This document shows, one piece after another, positions 9,301-22,339 of a DNA stretch of 64,000 nucleotides. The stretch is from Phylloscopus collybita. Taxonomy: Eukaryota; Chordata; Aves; Passeriformes; Phylloscopidae. The position numbers and the translations under genes are program-made. Position 1 is the first letter of the stretch. Each line of letters starts with the position of its first letter. Under the pieces are notes generated by a model. The model saw only the letters and a list, made by a program, of their open reading frames with translations. It was not told the DNA's origin and did no database searches. The stretch covers positions 5,316,001-5,380,000 of the forward strand of contig JAJNNQ010000024.1 of NCBI GenBank assembly GCA_027886175.1. Reading direction: 5' to 3'.

Positions 9301-12072
9301 CTTGGAATAGATGAAGCTCTTGTGTAGCCAAGCTGGAGCTCCTTTTCTTCATGTAAACTTTCTGTGTTCCTATTCCCTATTCCACATCGTCTTCCAGCTT
9401 TTTATTTGGGGAGGTGTATATTTGTAGACTCTCCTCCAAGCATTTCCCAGCAGCACTACAGAGCCCAAAGAATGAACTTAAGCCTAGTGATAATAGTGTT
9501 TTGGGACTTTGTTGAGATGATGCAGAACAAATAATCCTCATGGAAACTGTATCTCGTTTTCTTTGCTCCCTTCTCTGAGCCCTTGTGCTTGTCCCAGCCA
9601 AAATAAACTCTCAAGGCATTTAAACAATCCATCTTCACGTAATGTTCATGTCAATGTTCCATCTTAATGTGGAAGCTTTTGGCTTACTTGGGTCCAGATG
9701 AGCTGTTTCCCCCTGCTTGCCACCCACCAGGCTGTGGCTGCAGGGGGTTCTTGCCTGCCCTGGGGTGGTGATGGTCACTGGTGGTGAACCTGGTGCTGGA
9801 ACCCAAATTCTTCGTAGGGGGGAAGCAGCAGCAGCACTGAAACTGTCCCCTAGCACTACTGAGCTTCAGTTTTCCCTTACAGCTGGAAAGTATTCTTTCT
9901 CCAAATTTCCTCTGACAGGGAGATGGAAGACACTTCATCTCCCAGAGACTTGGTCGTTCCTTGTGCTTGCTGAGAGCCACGCTCACTTTGCTGGCATCCT
10001 CCTCTCCTCCTCCTCCTCCTTGCTTTGGAACAATTTTTTTTTTTTGTTTAGTCAGGGCCTGCCATGCTGGTACTATCAAAAGGGCACACTAGTGGTGGCA
10101 GAAGTTATGCCTCTCCTTTGGTGGTGCTTTTCAGCTCCAAGCTTTTCAAGGTGTGAGGAAAGGATGCTGTCAAAGGATATTACACTCCTGCAGCAAAACC
10201 ACTGTGGGGAGCCTAATGGACAGCTTTTCTTCTCAGATGATTTCAAATCCCTGAGGAGGCCATGACCTATGTCAGAGACCAAAATGTCAAATAGATTTGC
10301 ATGGGAAAAGCAACTTTTGCCACCCTTTTGCTGCCTCCTCAGACCTCTGGCCCCACATGCCAGCAGGGATGGGCACCCAATGCAGAAGCCAACCCTGCCC
10401 ACTCCCCAGCCAGGCTTGCCCAGGTGCTATCCCAGGCCCATGAAACAAACTGTGGAGCTGCACACACCTTCCTCTGTGATTCAGACCTGAGCCAGGTGAG
10501 TACATCCCCACACAGACCAGCTTTGCTGGCCTCCAAGCCAGACACATTTCCTCTTTGAACTTGCAAAGCCTGCGGTTTGCATGCTCAGTTGAAGCAAGGA
10601 GAATGGATAAAACCAAACTATTTTTAATCCAGTGTGAGATCTCTTACTCTTGGCTATTTTTTTCATAATTGGTTCTGTTTTCTGCTACTGATCTGAAATT
10701 TAGCATCTATTTCTGCCTCGGATATTTTGATAATTGGTGTAGAGGAAGAAGATTAGGACTGTTGCAAGCAGTGAAGGCTGTGGGACATATGGATGCTGCA
10801 GACCTGTTAGTGACAGACAAAGTTGTTTGGAGGCAACAGGACAGATTGTCTGGGATTCCTGGCTTAGTCCCAGTGAAAGGCTGATGAGGTAAGTAGTGCT
10901 GGGAAAATCCTGTTGGGGAAGGAAAGGAGCAGACTGGAGCCGAGAGACCACTGGGCGTGCTGTACTGAATATGCAGTTTCTCTACAAAATTGAATTCACT
11001 TTTGGCACAAAGATGGGATTTGTATTTCTCTCCTTGGTGCACTTGCTTCGTTAGCAGGCTTGTAAGGCACTCTGAGCTGTCCAGCTTTTAGTAATGGGTT
11101 AAGACCAAAAACTCGTTCTGAACAATTGAGGCAGTTGGTTCAGGTTTGGATCAGATGTTTCTGTCTCCATCCCATTTGCAGATGCCATCGTGTGGGACAA
11201 AGCATCCAGAACAATATCCCCAGATCTGGTGCCTGTTTATATGAGAGAGGTCAGAAGCTCCAGTGTAGAAATGTTCCTCGCTGAGCTGGAGGGGAGCTGT
11301 TTCCCAATTCAGGCAGGGCATTTTGGGCAGTGGGAATGTATACAGACACATATGGGGAAACAATTTGGTAACCACCAACAACATCCCTCCAGTGCTGGGA
11401 GCTGCCCTGTAGCTGCAGTCTCTGTTTCCATGTTAGGCATGTTTCACACTTCCCTGGGCCCTTTGGTCAGTGGGTGATTTGTGCCACTTCCTCTACAATA
11501 AGTAGATTAGCTGTAATTTATTTGGGAGAGGGTTGGGGCTGGTGATTTGTGCTCTGCTGCTGTGGGTGTAGGAGTTGTGTGATCTCATGCAAAGGGTGAT
11601 TGCTGTGAAGTGCAAAGGCACAGATTATGACAAATGACACTCTGGATCCAAGAGCTGAATGGGGATGTGGGTGGGATATCCAAAATCATTCAGGTGCATT
11701 CTAAATACATCCTATTCCATTCCCTGCACCCTTCTGGTTAGGGACAACAAAGTGGCAGGTTTGTCTCCCCTTTTATTCTCTGCTTTTTCAGGAGGAGGTG
11801 AGAGGAGAAGCAAAGGAACAAATTCTTCTGAAGAAGAAAAGAAGCAGAAAAGGGGTCTGCAAGCAGAGACAATGCTTCCCCTGTCAAGGGCACATGCTGT
11901 CTGCTCAAGGCACAGTCATGATTCCCTCTAGTAGGAAGCAGGGAAGGGATTTCCAGGAGGGATGGATGGAGGCAGTGTACCTGAGCAGCAGGAGAAATGC
12001 CTGGGAGGGGGCCTGCACAGGGGTCAGGAGGTGCAAGGACCTGGGGTCTGGAGATGGGGCCAGTCTCAGAAG
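9301..12072. other. Intergenic, no gene seen
   Basis: Ordinary unique sequence with a short TCC-type pyrimidine repeat at 9997-10020. Frames up to 182 codons (9717-10265) overlap open frames on the opposite strand and have no recognisable domain. No repeat boundaries were found until the CR1 fragment. Confidence 0.45.
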
Positions 12073-12720
12073 CATAGAACAGCCCAGACTGGAAGAGACA
12101 TTGAAAGATCATCTGGCTCAACCTTTCAAGGGAAAGAGATTGTAGATGAGATTCTCTGGCACCCTGTCCAGTCATATCCTGAAAACTTCCACGATGAGGC
12201 TGCACCACATCCCTGGGGAGGTTGTTCCAGTGATTGATTGTTCTCACTGTAAAAAATGTATTTGCTATATCAAGATGAAATCTCTCCTCCTGGAACTTGT
12301 ACCCAACTTGTACCCTCTCCATGGGGCTCCTTGTGAAGGGAGAACCTCTGTCTAAATTGTAGCCACCCTTTAGGTTCTGGAAAGCTGTGATGAGGTTCCC
12401 CCCGAGCCTTCTCCAGGAAGAAAAGACCTAATCACTTCAGTTTTTACTCATACTGAAGGATCTCCAGCCCTTTGATCATCTTTGTGGCCCTCCTTTGGCC
12501 CCTTTCCACTCTATAAACATCTTTTTATTGTGTCGTGGGGACCAGGAGAGGATACAGGATGACAGGCGTGATCTGAAAAAGCACTGAGGAGAGTGGGACA
12601 ACCACATCTGTATTTCTGCTGGGAGTGCAGACCCTGGTCTGATTTGCCTTTGTCACTGCAGCAGTGCACTCCCAACTCATGTTCAGCCTGTCCACTGGGA
12701 CCCTCCCGGCCCTCTGAGTG
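12073..12720 (-). mobile_element. 5'-truncated CR1 LINE fragment
   Basis: Read on the minus strand, this matches the end of a CR1 retrotransposon. The translated piece FFTVRTINHWNNLPRDVV is the degenerate C-terminus of the CR1 reverse-transcriptase ORF. It is followed by the 3' UTR ending in GATGATCTTT and CTTCCAGTCTGGGCTGTTCT-type sequence near 12073. Upstream parts (12590-12715 on the plus strand) match the CR1 segment with CTCATGTTCAGCCTGTCCAC. The copy is 5' truncated, as nearly all avian CR1 copies are. It carries frameshifts and stops, so it is dead. The longer minus-strand frame at 11738-12322 begins in this element and runs into unrelated flank. Confidence 0.85.
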
Positions 12721-15700
12721 CCCCTGTGCAGCCAAAGTCAGGAGAACCCCAGGGAGCAGGGTTTGTGTCACTGCAGGGGCACTGCCACGCTGCAGGCCTC
12801 CACATCCCCTGCAGAGAGGGCAGCTGGCCACTGGCCATGGGTGGCAGGGCTTGTTTGCACTCTGAAGATGGACAAAGCCATTGCAACATCGATCAGGAAG
12901 GGTTTGATGGAACAGGAACCTCAAGGCACCGTGATGTGTCACCTCCCACCCCTGCAGAGAAGCAGCTTCTCCTTTCCCATGGGAAGGGGGGGGACTGGGG
13001 GAGGCCAACAACACCCACGCTGTGGCTTCTGCCTTGCAAATCTGCTGCCTGCTGCTGCAGGCCCTGTATTTACACATCTTCCAGGCAAGGCTCTGTCCAG
13101 CTGGCATGGGCATTTGGAAAGCATTTTCCTGATGCTTGTAAAATGCCATTTTTCTTTTCAAAATCCCCATCTTCCACGTCTCTGGGTGGCAGATCTGACC
13201 CCTGGCATCCTGCATCTCCATATGGAACCATCACTTTCCTGCCTGCCTGGCTTTTTCTTGGATTTTCGTGCATCGTGGGAGCGAGCGGAACAAGAGCCTT
13301 TCTGTTTCCCTTGCTGCAACTCAGCACCCTGCCAGTGACAGCAAACCTGCAAGGGGCTTGTCAACTTTTTGCTACAAATCCCTGTGAAAATCTGGCCCCT
13401 GCATGAGCTGCAGGCTCAGCAAGGTAAGCAACATCTGGCAATAGATACATTTGGCTGGAAAGACAACGTGGAAAACAGGAAGTGCTGTTGGGAACACGGG
13501 GTCACCCCACAGCATCCAGCAGGCTGTGGTTGGATTGGGAGCTATCCTGCTCCTCTTCTGCAGACAGAGGGGAAGCAGAGTCCACTGGACACCTATCACC
13601 TGATGGAAGCAATGCTTGGACTCTGTAGTGAGGTTTTGGGGAATGCAACCCGTGCCATCCTCCCTCCAAGAGGTAGGATGGTGGGCAGGGGGGGAGTGCC
13701 AGACTTCCAGTTGAAGTCCAATAGCTGTTACCAGCTCAGTTGGCTCTTGAATCCCATCTTTTCCTTTGAAATGAAAGAGGATGAGCCTCTGTTTTTAAAT
13801 CTTGTTCAGGAGGAAGTGAAGAAGGGTGGCTTGGAGACCTGTGACAGTGGCCTCAGGGCTATGACCCACAGAGCAGTAAGGAGTGATCCAAGGAAATGAG
13901 GGCCTTCTTGTGGTGTCTGGTTGAGAAATGGAGAGGAAGGCTGCAGGGAGATCTACAAGAAACTGAAATTAAAACCATGGTTTGTTGCTTCAAGGTGCTG
14001 AGAATCACCAAACCATGGTAGAAGAAATCACCATCTGAAAGAATCAATGGGCTTTTGGTCTGGTGGTCAAAACCAACATTATTATCAGCAGGAACCTGAC
14101 AGGCTGAGAGGGTTCTTATCTGAAAATCAGTATCACCTCCAGCCTCATGAGCCATCACAAGAGTGAAGTATTTTGTTGGCCTTGGGCAGGGCTCTGCCTA
14201 GGCCTGGAAGAGCATCTGCTCAAACCAGAGCTCAGAGAAAGTGCCACTAGGTCAGGAGGGGCACAGTGTGAGGCACAGTCTGTGTCCTGCAGCGCAGCCC
14301 CTGGCTCTCACTGTGGCTGGCTTCACAACACACAGGGTTATTGCCCTGCCAGGCAGGAATCCTCTGTCCCCTGGGCTCATGTCCAATACCTCCTACCCCT
14401 GGGCATGTCTGGGCACCACAGTGCTGCTGGGCAGCTCGTCACCCAGCCACTGGGCTGACCAGCCTTGGCAGCTGTGTGTGCCAGGAGCTGGAGAGCAGCT
14501 GAGACTTGCACCCAGTGCCACTGACTGCCACTGCCACCAGCCACTGTCACTTGTGGTGGGACTTGCAGTGCCACCTGACAGATGGCTCAGCATTGTGGTT
14601 GGTTCCCCACCCTGTTACCAGGCCACAGGTCACATCTCTCTCAGCTGCCTTTTAAAAGCTTTTCCTGAGAGCTCGCAGCTTTTGGGTCTTGGTTAGCCCT
14701 GCAAGGCCTCCAGAACAGTTTGGCTTTTCACTTGGGTACCTCGTGTAAGGTCTCGATGATGTTGCAGTGATGGAGAGTCTCCAGCCCTCCTCTTGGGGTG
14801 AGCTACAGTGGGTAGTTACCTTGCCCAGCTAAGAGCACATGGCTTTTCTGACTCTGTCTTTCAGTCTCTGAATCTTCTTTTAATTTTCTCCATTGAATTC
14901 TTAGACTGTTCTGAAAGCACTTGCTCAAAGCATCTCACAACTGGCTTTGGACAACTAAGCTTTTCATGCTCTTCACTGGACAACATTTTTTCTCAGTCTT
15001 AGAAGATCAAAATGAGTTTAAGCATGCAGAAACCTAGAGGTGTAAAAACATTGATTTCCCAAGTAACTCATACCGGGAAGTCTGCTTAAATATTTGAGAA
15101 CTGAGTTACCTGTACTTAAAAGAGAGCAATTAAAGAAACTAAATATGTCTGAATAATTCCTTCACATCAGTAACCACTATAAAGATGGCTCTGGAGGTGC
15201 TTACTCAGACCTTGCCCTTTTCTGCACAAAGAGCAAATAGCATCAGAGACTGAGAGAGGAGGGGCTGGAACAACCAGTAAGTATCATTAAACTTCCAGGT
15301 CACAATGCTGTACAGCCAAGAGATCTTGGGGAACATGAGGATGAAAGGGCCATATCTCAAAAATAAATTTCTCTCATTGAAGAAAAAGAACCCCACACAC
15401 ACTTTAAAAAAAATAAAAGGAGAACGCTTTATTCACATTTTTATCAGCTCTTGGGCTGATCTGGAGAATTACAGGCCTGTTTGACATGCATGCAAATGAA
15501 TGCAATGCCTAGCAAATTAGGAGAATTGGCCATGAAGCTTACATGGGTAAGATTGCTCAGAGGTGCAACCTGCAGAGATTCTGCGCAAGGAAACCACATT
15601 TCCCGTGTTCGTGCAAAGCTTTGAACAAACCAGTGAACCGGCTGAAAAAGAAGACATAACTCAGTTACCTTTTTTGGCAGACTTTCTGCAAGTGCACATT

Positions 15701-16229
15701 CAAGCTGTGGCTGCAGACATCTGGCCAACATCAGAGGAAGTAGCTTATCACTGTGGCTCTGACCCTGGGCAGGACATGGGCCAGCAGGTGGTCAGTGCTG
15801 GTGTGGGGTGAGGTGTCAGTGCCATGCCTTGATCGGCCATGGCAACCTCTGGGGACAGGGAGAACCATGCCAAAGCTGCAGTGAAGCTCAGAAAGATCAC
15901 TCAAGAAAGAGGAGAGAGGCAGGTGGAAGGCCTGAAGGAGGAAGCAATGGATTCAAAGGGGTGCCTATGCCCAGAATGGGGCTATAAAGAGGTACTGAGG
16001 AGTGAAAGTTGTTGTCCCCTCAGCATCGTGTGTTTATGTCCCTGATGCTGAAGATCTGGGTGTGCAGGACACCAGCAGGCTGGACATGGGGACAAAACTG
16101 CTTTGCCAGGCAATTTCAGGGGTGTATGTTAGACCAGTCCCAGGAGAATTGCTGAAAAAAAAATCCAGAACAGGAGATAACCCAAAAAAGCTGTGTAGGG
16201 GGAAGAGAGTATCCCCTTCTTGGTAACAT
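12721..16229. other. Intergenic, no gene seen
   Basis: The region holds overlapping frames up to 236 codons on both strands (12511-13221 minus, 12726-13406 plus, 13369-13899 plus). They are mutually overlapping, Trp/Cys/Pro rich and lack any domain, so I treat them as chance frames in GC-moderate DNA. No repeat with clear ends was found. Confidence 0.4.
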
Positions 16230-16500
16230 CTGAGTCGATAACCTCCAGGCAGAGAGGACCGGGCTCGTGCTGAGCCACTGAAGCACATCTGATCAATAAC
16301 TCAAAGTCCCGACTTGCACATTAGCAGAGTCAATTATCAGCTCTGCCCTCTGCTTCCTTGATTATTATTTCAGCATGTAGCAGCTGCTTCACAAGCGTTA
16401 TGGCCCATCACACTCTGAAGGGACTGAGTTAAATGCAGATTATTGACCGATGAGGCCATAAGAATGTACTGTAAAATATACAGTCATGTTTGCCCATAAA
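16230..16500. promoter_or_regulatory. Enhancer-like conserved-looking block
   Basis: The interval has dense short AT-rich motifs (CAATTATC, GATTATTATTTC, AGATTATTGACC) mixed with unique GC-balanced sequence. It has no coding frame, no repeats and CpG spaced as in non-methylated regulatory DNA. The appearance resembles a vertebrate conserved non-coding element. This is a visual judgement. Confidence 0.2.
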
Positions 16501-18818
16501 TCCCCAGCGAGAGTGCTTTCCAAAGCAATTCCTCTTGTGGTGGGACTCTGGGTCACTGTCAAGGCCATGAAAAATGTTTTTTTTTTCCCACCTTATTCCT
16601 GCCATCTCTGCTCTGGTGGTGTTGTTTCTTTTGGCTTTACACCAGCACGTGAATGTGGGGTTCTCCCCAGCCCTGGGCTTCTGCAGGGACCCCTGGGGTG
16701 TGGCTGACTTTACACATGGGCAAGGTGAGCTGTATGTAATGTTTCTGTTCTGGCCCCAGGTTTTCTGCTGCTCTCGAGTTTCCCAAGTTCCTCCAAACCC
16801 CTCAGTCTTGGCTGTGGGTTTACGATTTGCAGCAGACTGAATTCTGGCGAGCACGAGCAAGTTAAATCATGAGATGTTCGATATCAGGTAATGACAGCTT
16901 TCACTTCTCTGCCAGTCTAATGTGCTGCTGGCCATCAGCCACCTGCTTCACCAAGGCCAGATGTGTCCTGCTTGTTTTGGTTTGCAAACCTCCTCAGCTT
17001 CAGCCTACAAATCTATTTCAAGGAAAGGGATGAATGTCTGTGGTTGTGAACTGGGAAGTGCTGTGTGTCTATACAGAAAACCTCTCTCCAATGAAGACAC
17101 TGGTAGCTGGGCCAGCAGTGGTGAGGTGCTCAGCAGCTCATTAGCTCAGTGGTGCCCTTCATGTGGAGCCTGAGAGGAGCCTGGGCTCATCCTGGGCAGG
17201 TTGATGGTCATGGCAAGCACAGCACACACCGACAGCTCACGTCCTTCTTCTGGGCTTCAGAGAACATCACTCATTTTGACCACTGCCCCCAGGCTGAGAG
17301 ACCTGCTGGTTTACCCCAGGCAGTAAAGTTTCATGCCCTTGAAGGTAGATCCCTGCTGCTGACAGCCTGCTGAGTGCTTCTAAGGATTTCTTGATCTGCT
17401 TCTCCCTGGGGTGCTCCCCTTCCAAGGACAGGAGAGGGTTTCACATGCTTTGAGCTGGAGAGATGGCTAATTTGGAGCTTGACATGTTACAAAAGTTTGA
17501 GGGTTCTTAATATAATTTTGATGTGGCTCTGGCATGTTTTTTTCCTGAAGCTTTCTCAAGTGCAGCATTCTGGCCACAGTTCTGGCTGCAAGTGTTTTAA
17601 AAACCTTTCACTGTTGGAGCCACTCAGATCCTCTGGACCACGCCTCATGAATTCCCAGGAAGCTCTGAACCCACAAGGATGGTGCCAGCGGGTGTAGGGG
17701 GGTTCTGCTGGCCACACCTCCTGGAACCTGGTGCTGAGTCCCAGCTACTGCAGCACCTTCAGGTCACACAGATAAAAGCAGTGCAAGAAACAAGGGAAGG
17801 TAGGTAGGGTGTTCCCTCTCATGGCAGGCTTGTCCCAGCAGGGCTGAGCACACAGCGTGGCCACAGACAGCAGAGCAGCTGCTATAAGATCAGACCATGT
17901 CTTTGAGTGCTGTGAGCTCCCTGGTGTTTATATTCTTTAGCTCACTTTTCCTCTCATTTTGCATCCCTGTTTGTCTGTTAGCACACAAGCTTGCCTTCAG
18001 CTGTGTCATGCACATTTGCTTTTCACTGCCAGGGTAAATCTCTCATGCCAGCCCTGCACAAACACCTCTCCTTGTCCCCTCTGCATCTCTTCCACAACCT
18101 GCATACACACGTAACACCTTTTTTTAAACATCAGCCTGGAAAAAGAGGTTTCCTGGTGACAGAGTTGTCTCCTTATCAGGGATATCACTGCAGCAGGGCT
18201 GAACTCATCAAGGGAGGGACAAAAACTTTTGAAGATTGTCCAGGAAAGGACCACTGTGAAGTGACCTCTGTCACTTCTGTCCCTTCAAAGGCCAGAAGTG
18301 CAGGGAAAAGCCAACAAGCTACTGATTTTTTTTTCTTGCTTGTCATTGTCATAGATGTCTAGCCAGCTCAGAATTTCATAATTGCCTCATGTAACTCATC
18401 TGGAGATCCAGACAGTGTCTCCAGCATGTTATGTATGCACTAATGTTCACTGCTGCCTTTGCCTGCTCTAGAAATGTCAGGCTACACACGATGAGAGCCC
18501 TGTGGTGTGATACAAAACCTCAACACAAACTGCAAGCAACTGAAACCACGCTGTACCAGCACAAGCTGTTCATGCCACGCTTCCAGTCTTGCAGCAGTGT
18601 TCAGAATGACTTTATCTCACTTCTTTTAGAACCTTCTATGTCCTCACAGTCAATGACTCATGTGCTAGACCTAGAGCTCTCTCCTGGTTAACGCTGATGG
18701 GGGCATGCCAGACCTACACCAAACGAGTTTATACACTGATTTTCAGGCTGAGCCCTCTCACGTCTCCACAGATGGGTCTCATTGGTCACCTTGGAGATGT
18801 TCTGTGCCTTCAACCTGG
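16501..18818. other. Intergenic, no gene seen
   Basis: Unique sequence with short frames only. I found no splice-supported exon, RNA gene or mobile element. Confidence 0.4.
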
Positions 18819-18823
18819 GACCA

Positions 18824-19567
18824 TGTCTTGGGTTATGGAACCAAAAATGTGTATTCTATTTCATTTGCTAAAAGCAGTTGGGGAGATGTTTTTCTTTATC
18901 TCTTGTAACTTTGGGAGAAGGGGGGCGGGTGCCTTCTGATAATGGGCCAGCTGTTCAAACCAGGTGGGCAAGTGTTTCTTATCTCTTTTCACAATGGGCC
19001 ATTAAGACTCCCCAAGTTGTTCTCCTCCCCAAAGCAGTACATCCACAAAGCAGTACATCCACATTCCACCATCCTATTGTGAGATGCTCCACCCAGTGGG
19101 GGGAGCCAACCATTCCTACCTGGATAAAACTGAGACACAGGAACACAAGGGATCCAGCTTCACCCGATTCCTAGAAAAAGACTGGACCCATTCTCACCAT
19201 CACTAGACTCTTGTTCTACAAGATCATCTCTACTCCACCAGAACCACATCTGCCACTCCAGGAGGACTCACTTTTGGACTGCTCCCAACACCCTGACCAA
19301 CAGGGTGTCAGGTTGTAGTCCTGACTCTGTTAGGGTTCTCCATAACTGCTGTTTGCTTGTTTGGTTGGGTGGATTTGTTTTTCTACTACATTTGTATTGT
19401 TAATATTCCTAGAAAACTAAAAGAACTGTTATTCCTATTCCCAAATCTTTGCCTAAAAGCTCTTAATTGCAAAATTATAATTTGGCGGGGGTGAGGGGTT
19501 TACATTCTCCATTCCAAGGGAAACTCCAGCTTTCCCTGGCAGATACCTGTCTTTCCAAACCAAGACA
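18824..19567 (+). mobile_element. Solo LTR, family B copy 1 (ERVL-like), 744 bp
   Basis: The element begins TGTCTTGG and ends CCAAGACA, a perfect 8-bp terminal inverted repeat. It is flanked by the 5-bp target-site duplication GACCA at 18819-18823 and 19568-19572. Related copies at 34761-35503 and 54217-54905 lie in the opposite orientation. A 5-bp duplication suits class III (ERVL) or some class I elements. I could not find a poly(A) signal, so the transcriptional strand is arbitrary. A 16-bp tandem duplication is specific to this copy (19031-19062). Frames across it are not genes. Confidence 0.92.
19031..19062. repeat. 16-bp tandem duplication inside LTR family B copy 1
   Basis: AAAGCAGTACATCCAC occurs twice in tandem at 19031-19046 and 19047-19062. 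Copies 2 and 3 have it once or not at all, so this is a private change. Confidence 0.85.
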
Positions 19568-19572
19568 GACCA

Positions 19573-22261
19573 CTACCTGAATACCAAGGCAAGGGTATGG
19601 AATTAGATATGGTTATACTGGCACTTTCATGGATGCAGGTTAGGCTCACACAACCCTAACTGTGTCCTTCAAAAGCCGAGGGATGTGAAAATACTTCAGT
19701 TTTTGAAGAGGAGGAGGCTGCCAAGGAATACAAATGAGGTTTGCTAAGCCACAGAGGCAGCAAACAGGGAGTTGTTCACCCAACCCTGCAGCACAGCCAC
19801 CGTGAGACGCTCACTGAAACTCCTGCACTTCTTTGGAAGATGCAAGAGGAAGCACATCTTCATGCAGCAGGTCCTGGACACCTGGCCCTCTGCCCCTTGG
19901 AGGCAGGCAGCCCCAGCAGGTTTGGGCAGGATGAGAGGCATTTGAGGACAGCAGGCTCAGGACTGGGATACTCCAAGGGATGGGAAGTGCCCTCTCACAC
20001 CCGTGGCTTTGAGAGGGTGGGAGCTCTGGGAGGATGGTGGGGACAGAACCCAGGAGTGGTCGACCCTGTGTGCTCTTTCCCATGGCTCCAGTGGGAGATC
20101 AGGCTAGACAGCCTATCAGTGTGGATAGGCATTTCCTAGGAATCTAATCCCAAGATTTAAAGCCTTGAGAGAAATCTCCCTCTCTCTGAGCAAAACTGAG
20201 GATTTGGAAGCCGAGAGGTAATACAGACAGAGGGAATTATCAGGAGGTTAAATATGTGAAATCACACTGATGTCCTCAATTCTTCTGCTCCCGATTCCTC
20301 TGCTGTGGCAACATCCAAGCTTGAGAGTTTGTCCTGCTGGGTGATGTCTCACCTTTTCTCACTGCAGCACCGAGGTCGTGGTTTGTGGTTGAGGGCCCCA
20401 CTGGTGGCAGTGACCCAGAGAGAAAGGAACAAGCTGAAGACTCTGATTAAAAATACCCCTGTGGGGAGGGAGGACAAACTTAACTGTGCCCTGGAGAGCC
20501 GTAGCTGCCTGGTGGCAGCTGAGCAAAGGCCAGCGTGGTGGTGGGGGTCTCAGTCCTCTATCTGCTTACCCACGTTTGTGGAAATACAGGATGTAAGTCA
20601 GGGGGACCTTAATATAGCTGAGACTGCAAGCCTTTCTATCAAATTTCACTGCAACCTGAAGAAAGGGCAGTGAGAACACATCCATGGGGAGGGGCAAAAT
20701 GCTCTCTCAGGCCTCCTTACCGATGAAACCAGCCTGGAAATAAACCTTGTCTGGAGCAAGGCTTCATCCAGGGCTGCTTTTGAGGCTGGCAGCTGCAGGG
20801 TGGCTGCAAACACCTCACAGCACTGCTGGGGGGGCACTGCCTGCCTGCTGCCAGCCAGGCTGGTGCCTGCACTGACACACAAACGTGCACAGGCTGCAGC
20901 TGCCAAGCACTTGATCAGATGTGTCAGCCAAGAGGGGCTGGAGGGGAGGGAGAAACCCCAGCCGTGGGGCAGAGACCCTGGCAGCCACCACTGGCTAACC
21001 TCATGAAGAGACAGGGATGTTTATAAAGCCAGGCTGAAGCACCTGCATTCCCCCAAAAAGCAGGAAAGCATTATGGATGCTCGTGCCTGTAGAGTGCAAG
21101 GCAGGGGAGAGGTAAGGTAGCTGCATCCTGAGGTCAGGGCTGGAGGGGCTGGGAACACAGAGCTGAGATTCCTGCTGGAGGAGAGGGCTGGGATGCTGCT
21201 GCTTGGGAGCGTGGACAGAGAGAAGAGAGGGTGCTGTGTGTGAGGGGGCTGGGGCTGTTGTGTTCCTTGGCCATTCTGGCAGCAGCAGTTTGGTTGTCAG
21301 ACTGGGAAAGGTCCTCAGCATGCAAAGCCAGCTGCTCCAGGCTTGAGACAAGCCCTCAGAGCAGAGAGCAGGGTTTGGTGATGTAATTCCCTATATGAGG
21401 ACCTGGAGTAGTCCTCCACTGGAAGGTGAAGGCACTTGCCAGGGAAAGCAAAGCTGGGCAGGCAGCTCTCTGCCAGACAGCTCCCACATTCAGGCTCCAG
21501 CACTAAGTCCCCTCCTGGAGCATTGGCTCTTGGTTCCAACCCTGCTTTCCAAGGGGGCCCTGCTCACTCAGCTCTCCCAGTCTCCTGGTGGCAGGGGCGT
21601 GCCTGGAACAGTGGTGTCATGGTTTTAATAACACGTGGTGAGCTCAGCTGTTGGGTGTAGATGAGGAACGGGTGGGCTCTCTGCTCTGCAATTTAAAAGC
21701 TGACTTCTGTTTAGCTGTGACTGCATCACCACCAGCTGGGAGCACCAAAGCCCATATGGATGCTTGAGGTCAGCAGTTTTCCATCCCTGGTGTGCTGTTC
21801 CCTGGGGACTCATGTCCTGATTTTGGGGGTCTGAGGCCCATGGGTTTGCTGTCTGCTGGCTGTTGAGGTACCCCCTCTGGCTGTCCCTGAAACATCCCTG
21901 TGTGGCTTCCCAGGCAGCTGGACCTCGACATGGCACAGCTTCCTGCATCCTCACCAGCCTCTGGCACAGTCCTGCTCACAGAGAGGTTTGGGAAAACATC
22001 ACTGCTGTGGGAGCCTGAGGTACCTCTAAAAAATCCAGGGAGCCCTGTGGTCAGCAGGAAGGGCCTGTTGTCCCCATGCCTGAGCAAAGGGGAAAGTCTC
22101 TGAGCTGCCAAAGCAATGGAACTCTCCCTTTCCCTCCTCTGCTGGCATTTGACATGGAAATGATCCTGATTTATTCTGGAATAATAGGATGAAATGGTGC
22201 AAAGGAAAATTTTACACTGAGGATCAAGATAAATTGCCCAAAGCAAAGTCAGCCAAGAGAA
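19573..22261. other. Intergenic, no gene seen
   Basis: Unique sequence. Open frames such as 21770-22246 (minus, 158 codons) lack domains and splice context. The right edge passes abruptly into a G-run and CpG-rich DNA. Confidence 0.4.
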
Positions 22262-22272
22262 GGGGGGGGGGG
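22262..22272 (+). repeat. G11 homopolymer
   Basis: Eleven consecutive G at 22262-22272 mark the left edge of the CpG-rich block. Such runs are assembly- and replication-prone. Confidence 0.9.
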
Positions 22273-22339
22273 AACCGCATCGCTCTGGTCATTCCGAGAG
22301 CAAACATCGCAGTGGAAAATAAAAACGCTGGAAACAAGG

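Noticed and set aside
9997..10020. TCC repeat as a significant microsatellite
   Set aside because: It is short and interrupted, and similar pyrimidine stretches occur at 23758 and 58913, so it is noted only in passing.
11738..12322. 194-codon minus-strand frame with reverse-transcriptase-like start
   Set aside because: The RT-like part is only the last residues of a truncated CR1; the rest is untranslated CR1 and unrelated flank.
12511..13406. Overlapping 226- and 236-codon frames on opposite strands
   Set aside because: They overlap each other, one starts inside a dead CR1 copy, and neither has recognisable residues or splice signals.
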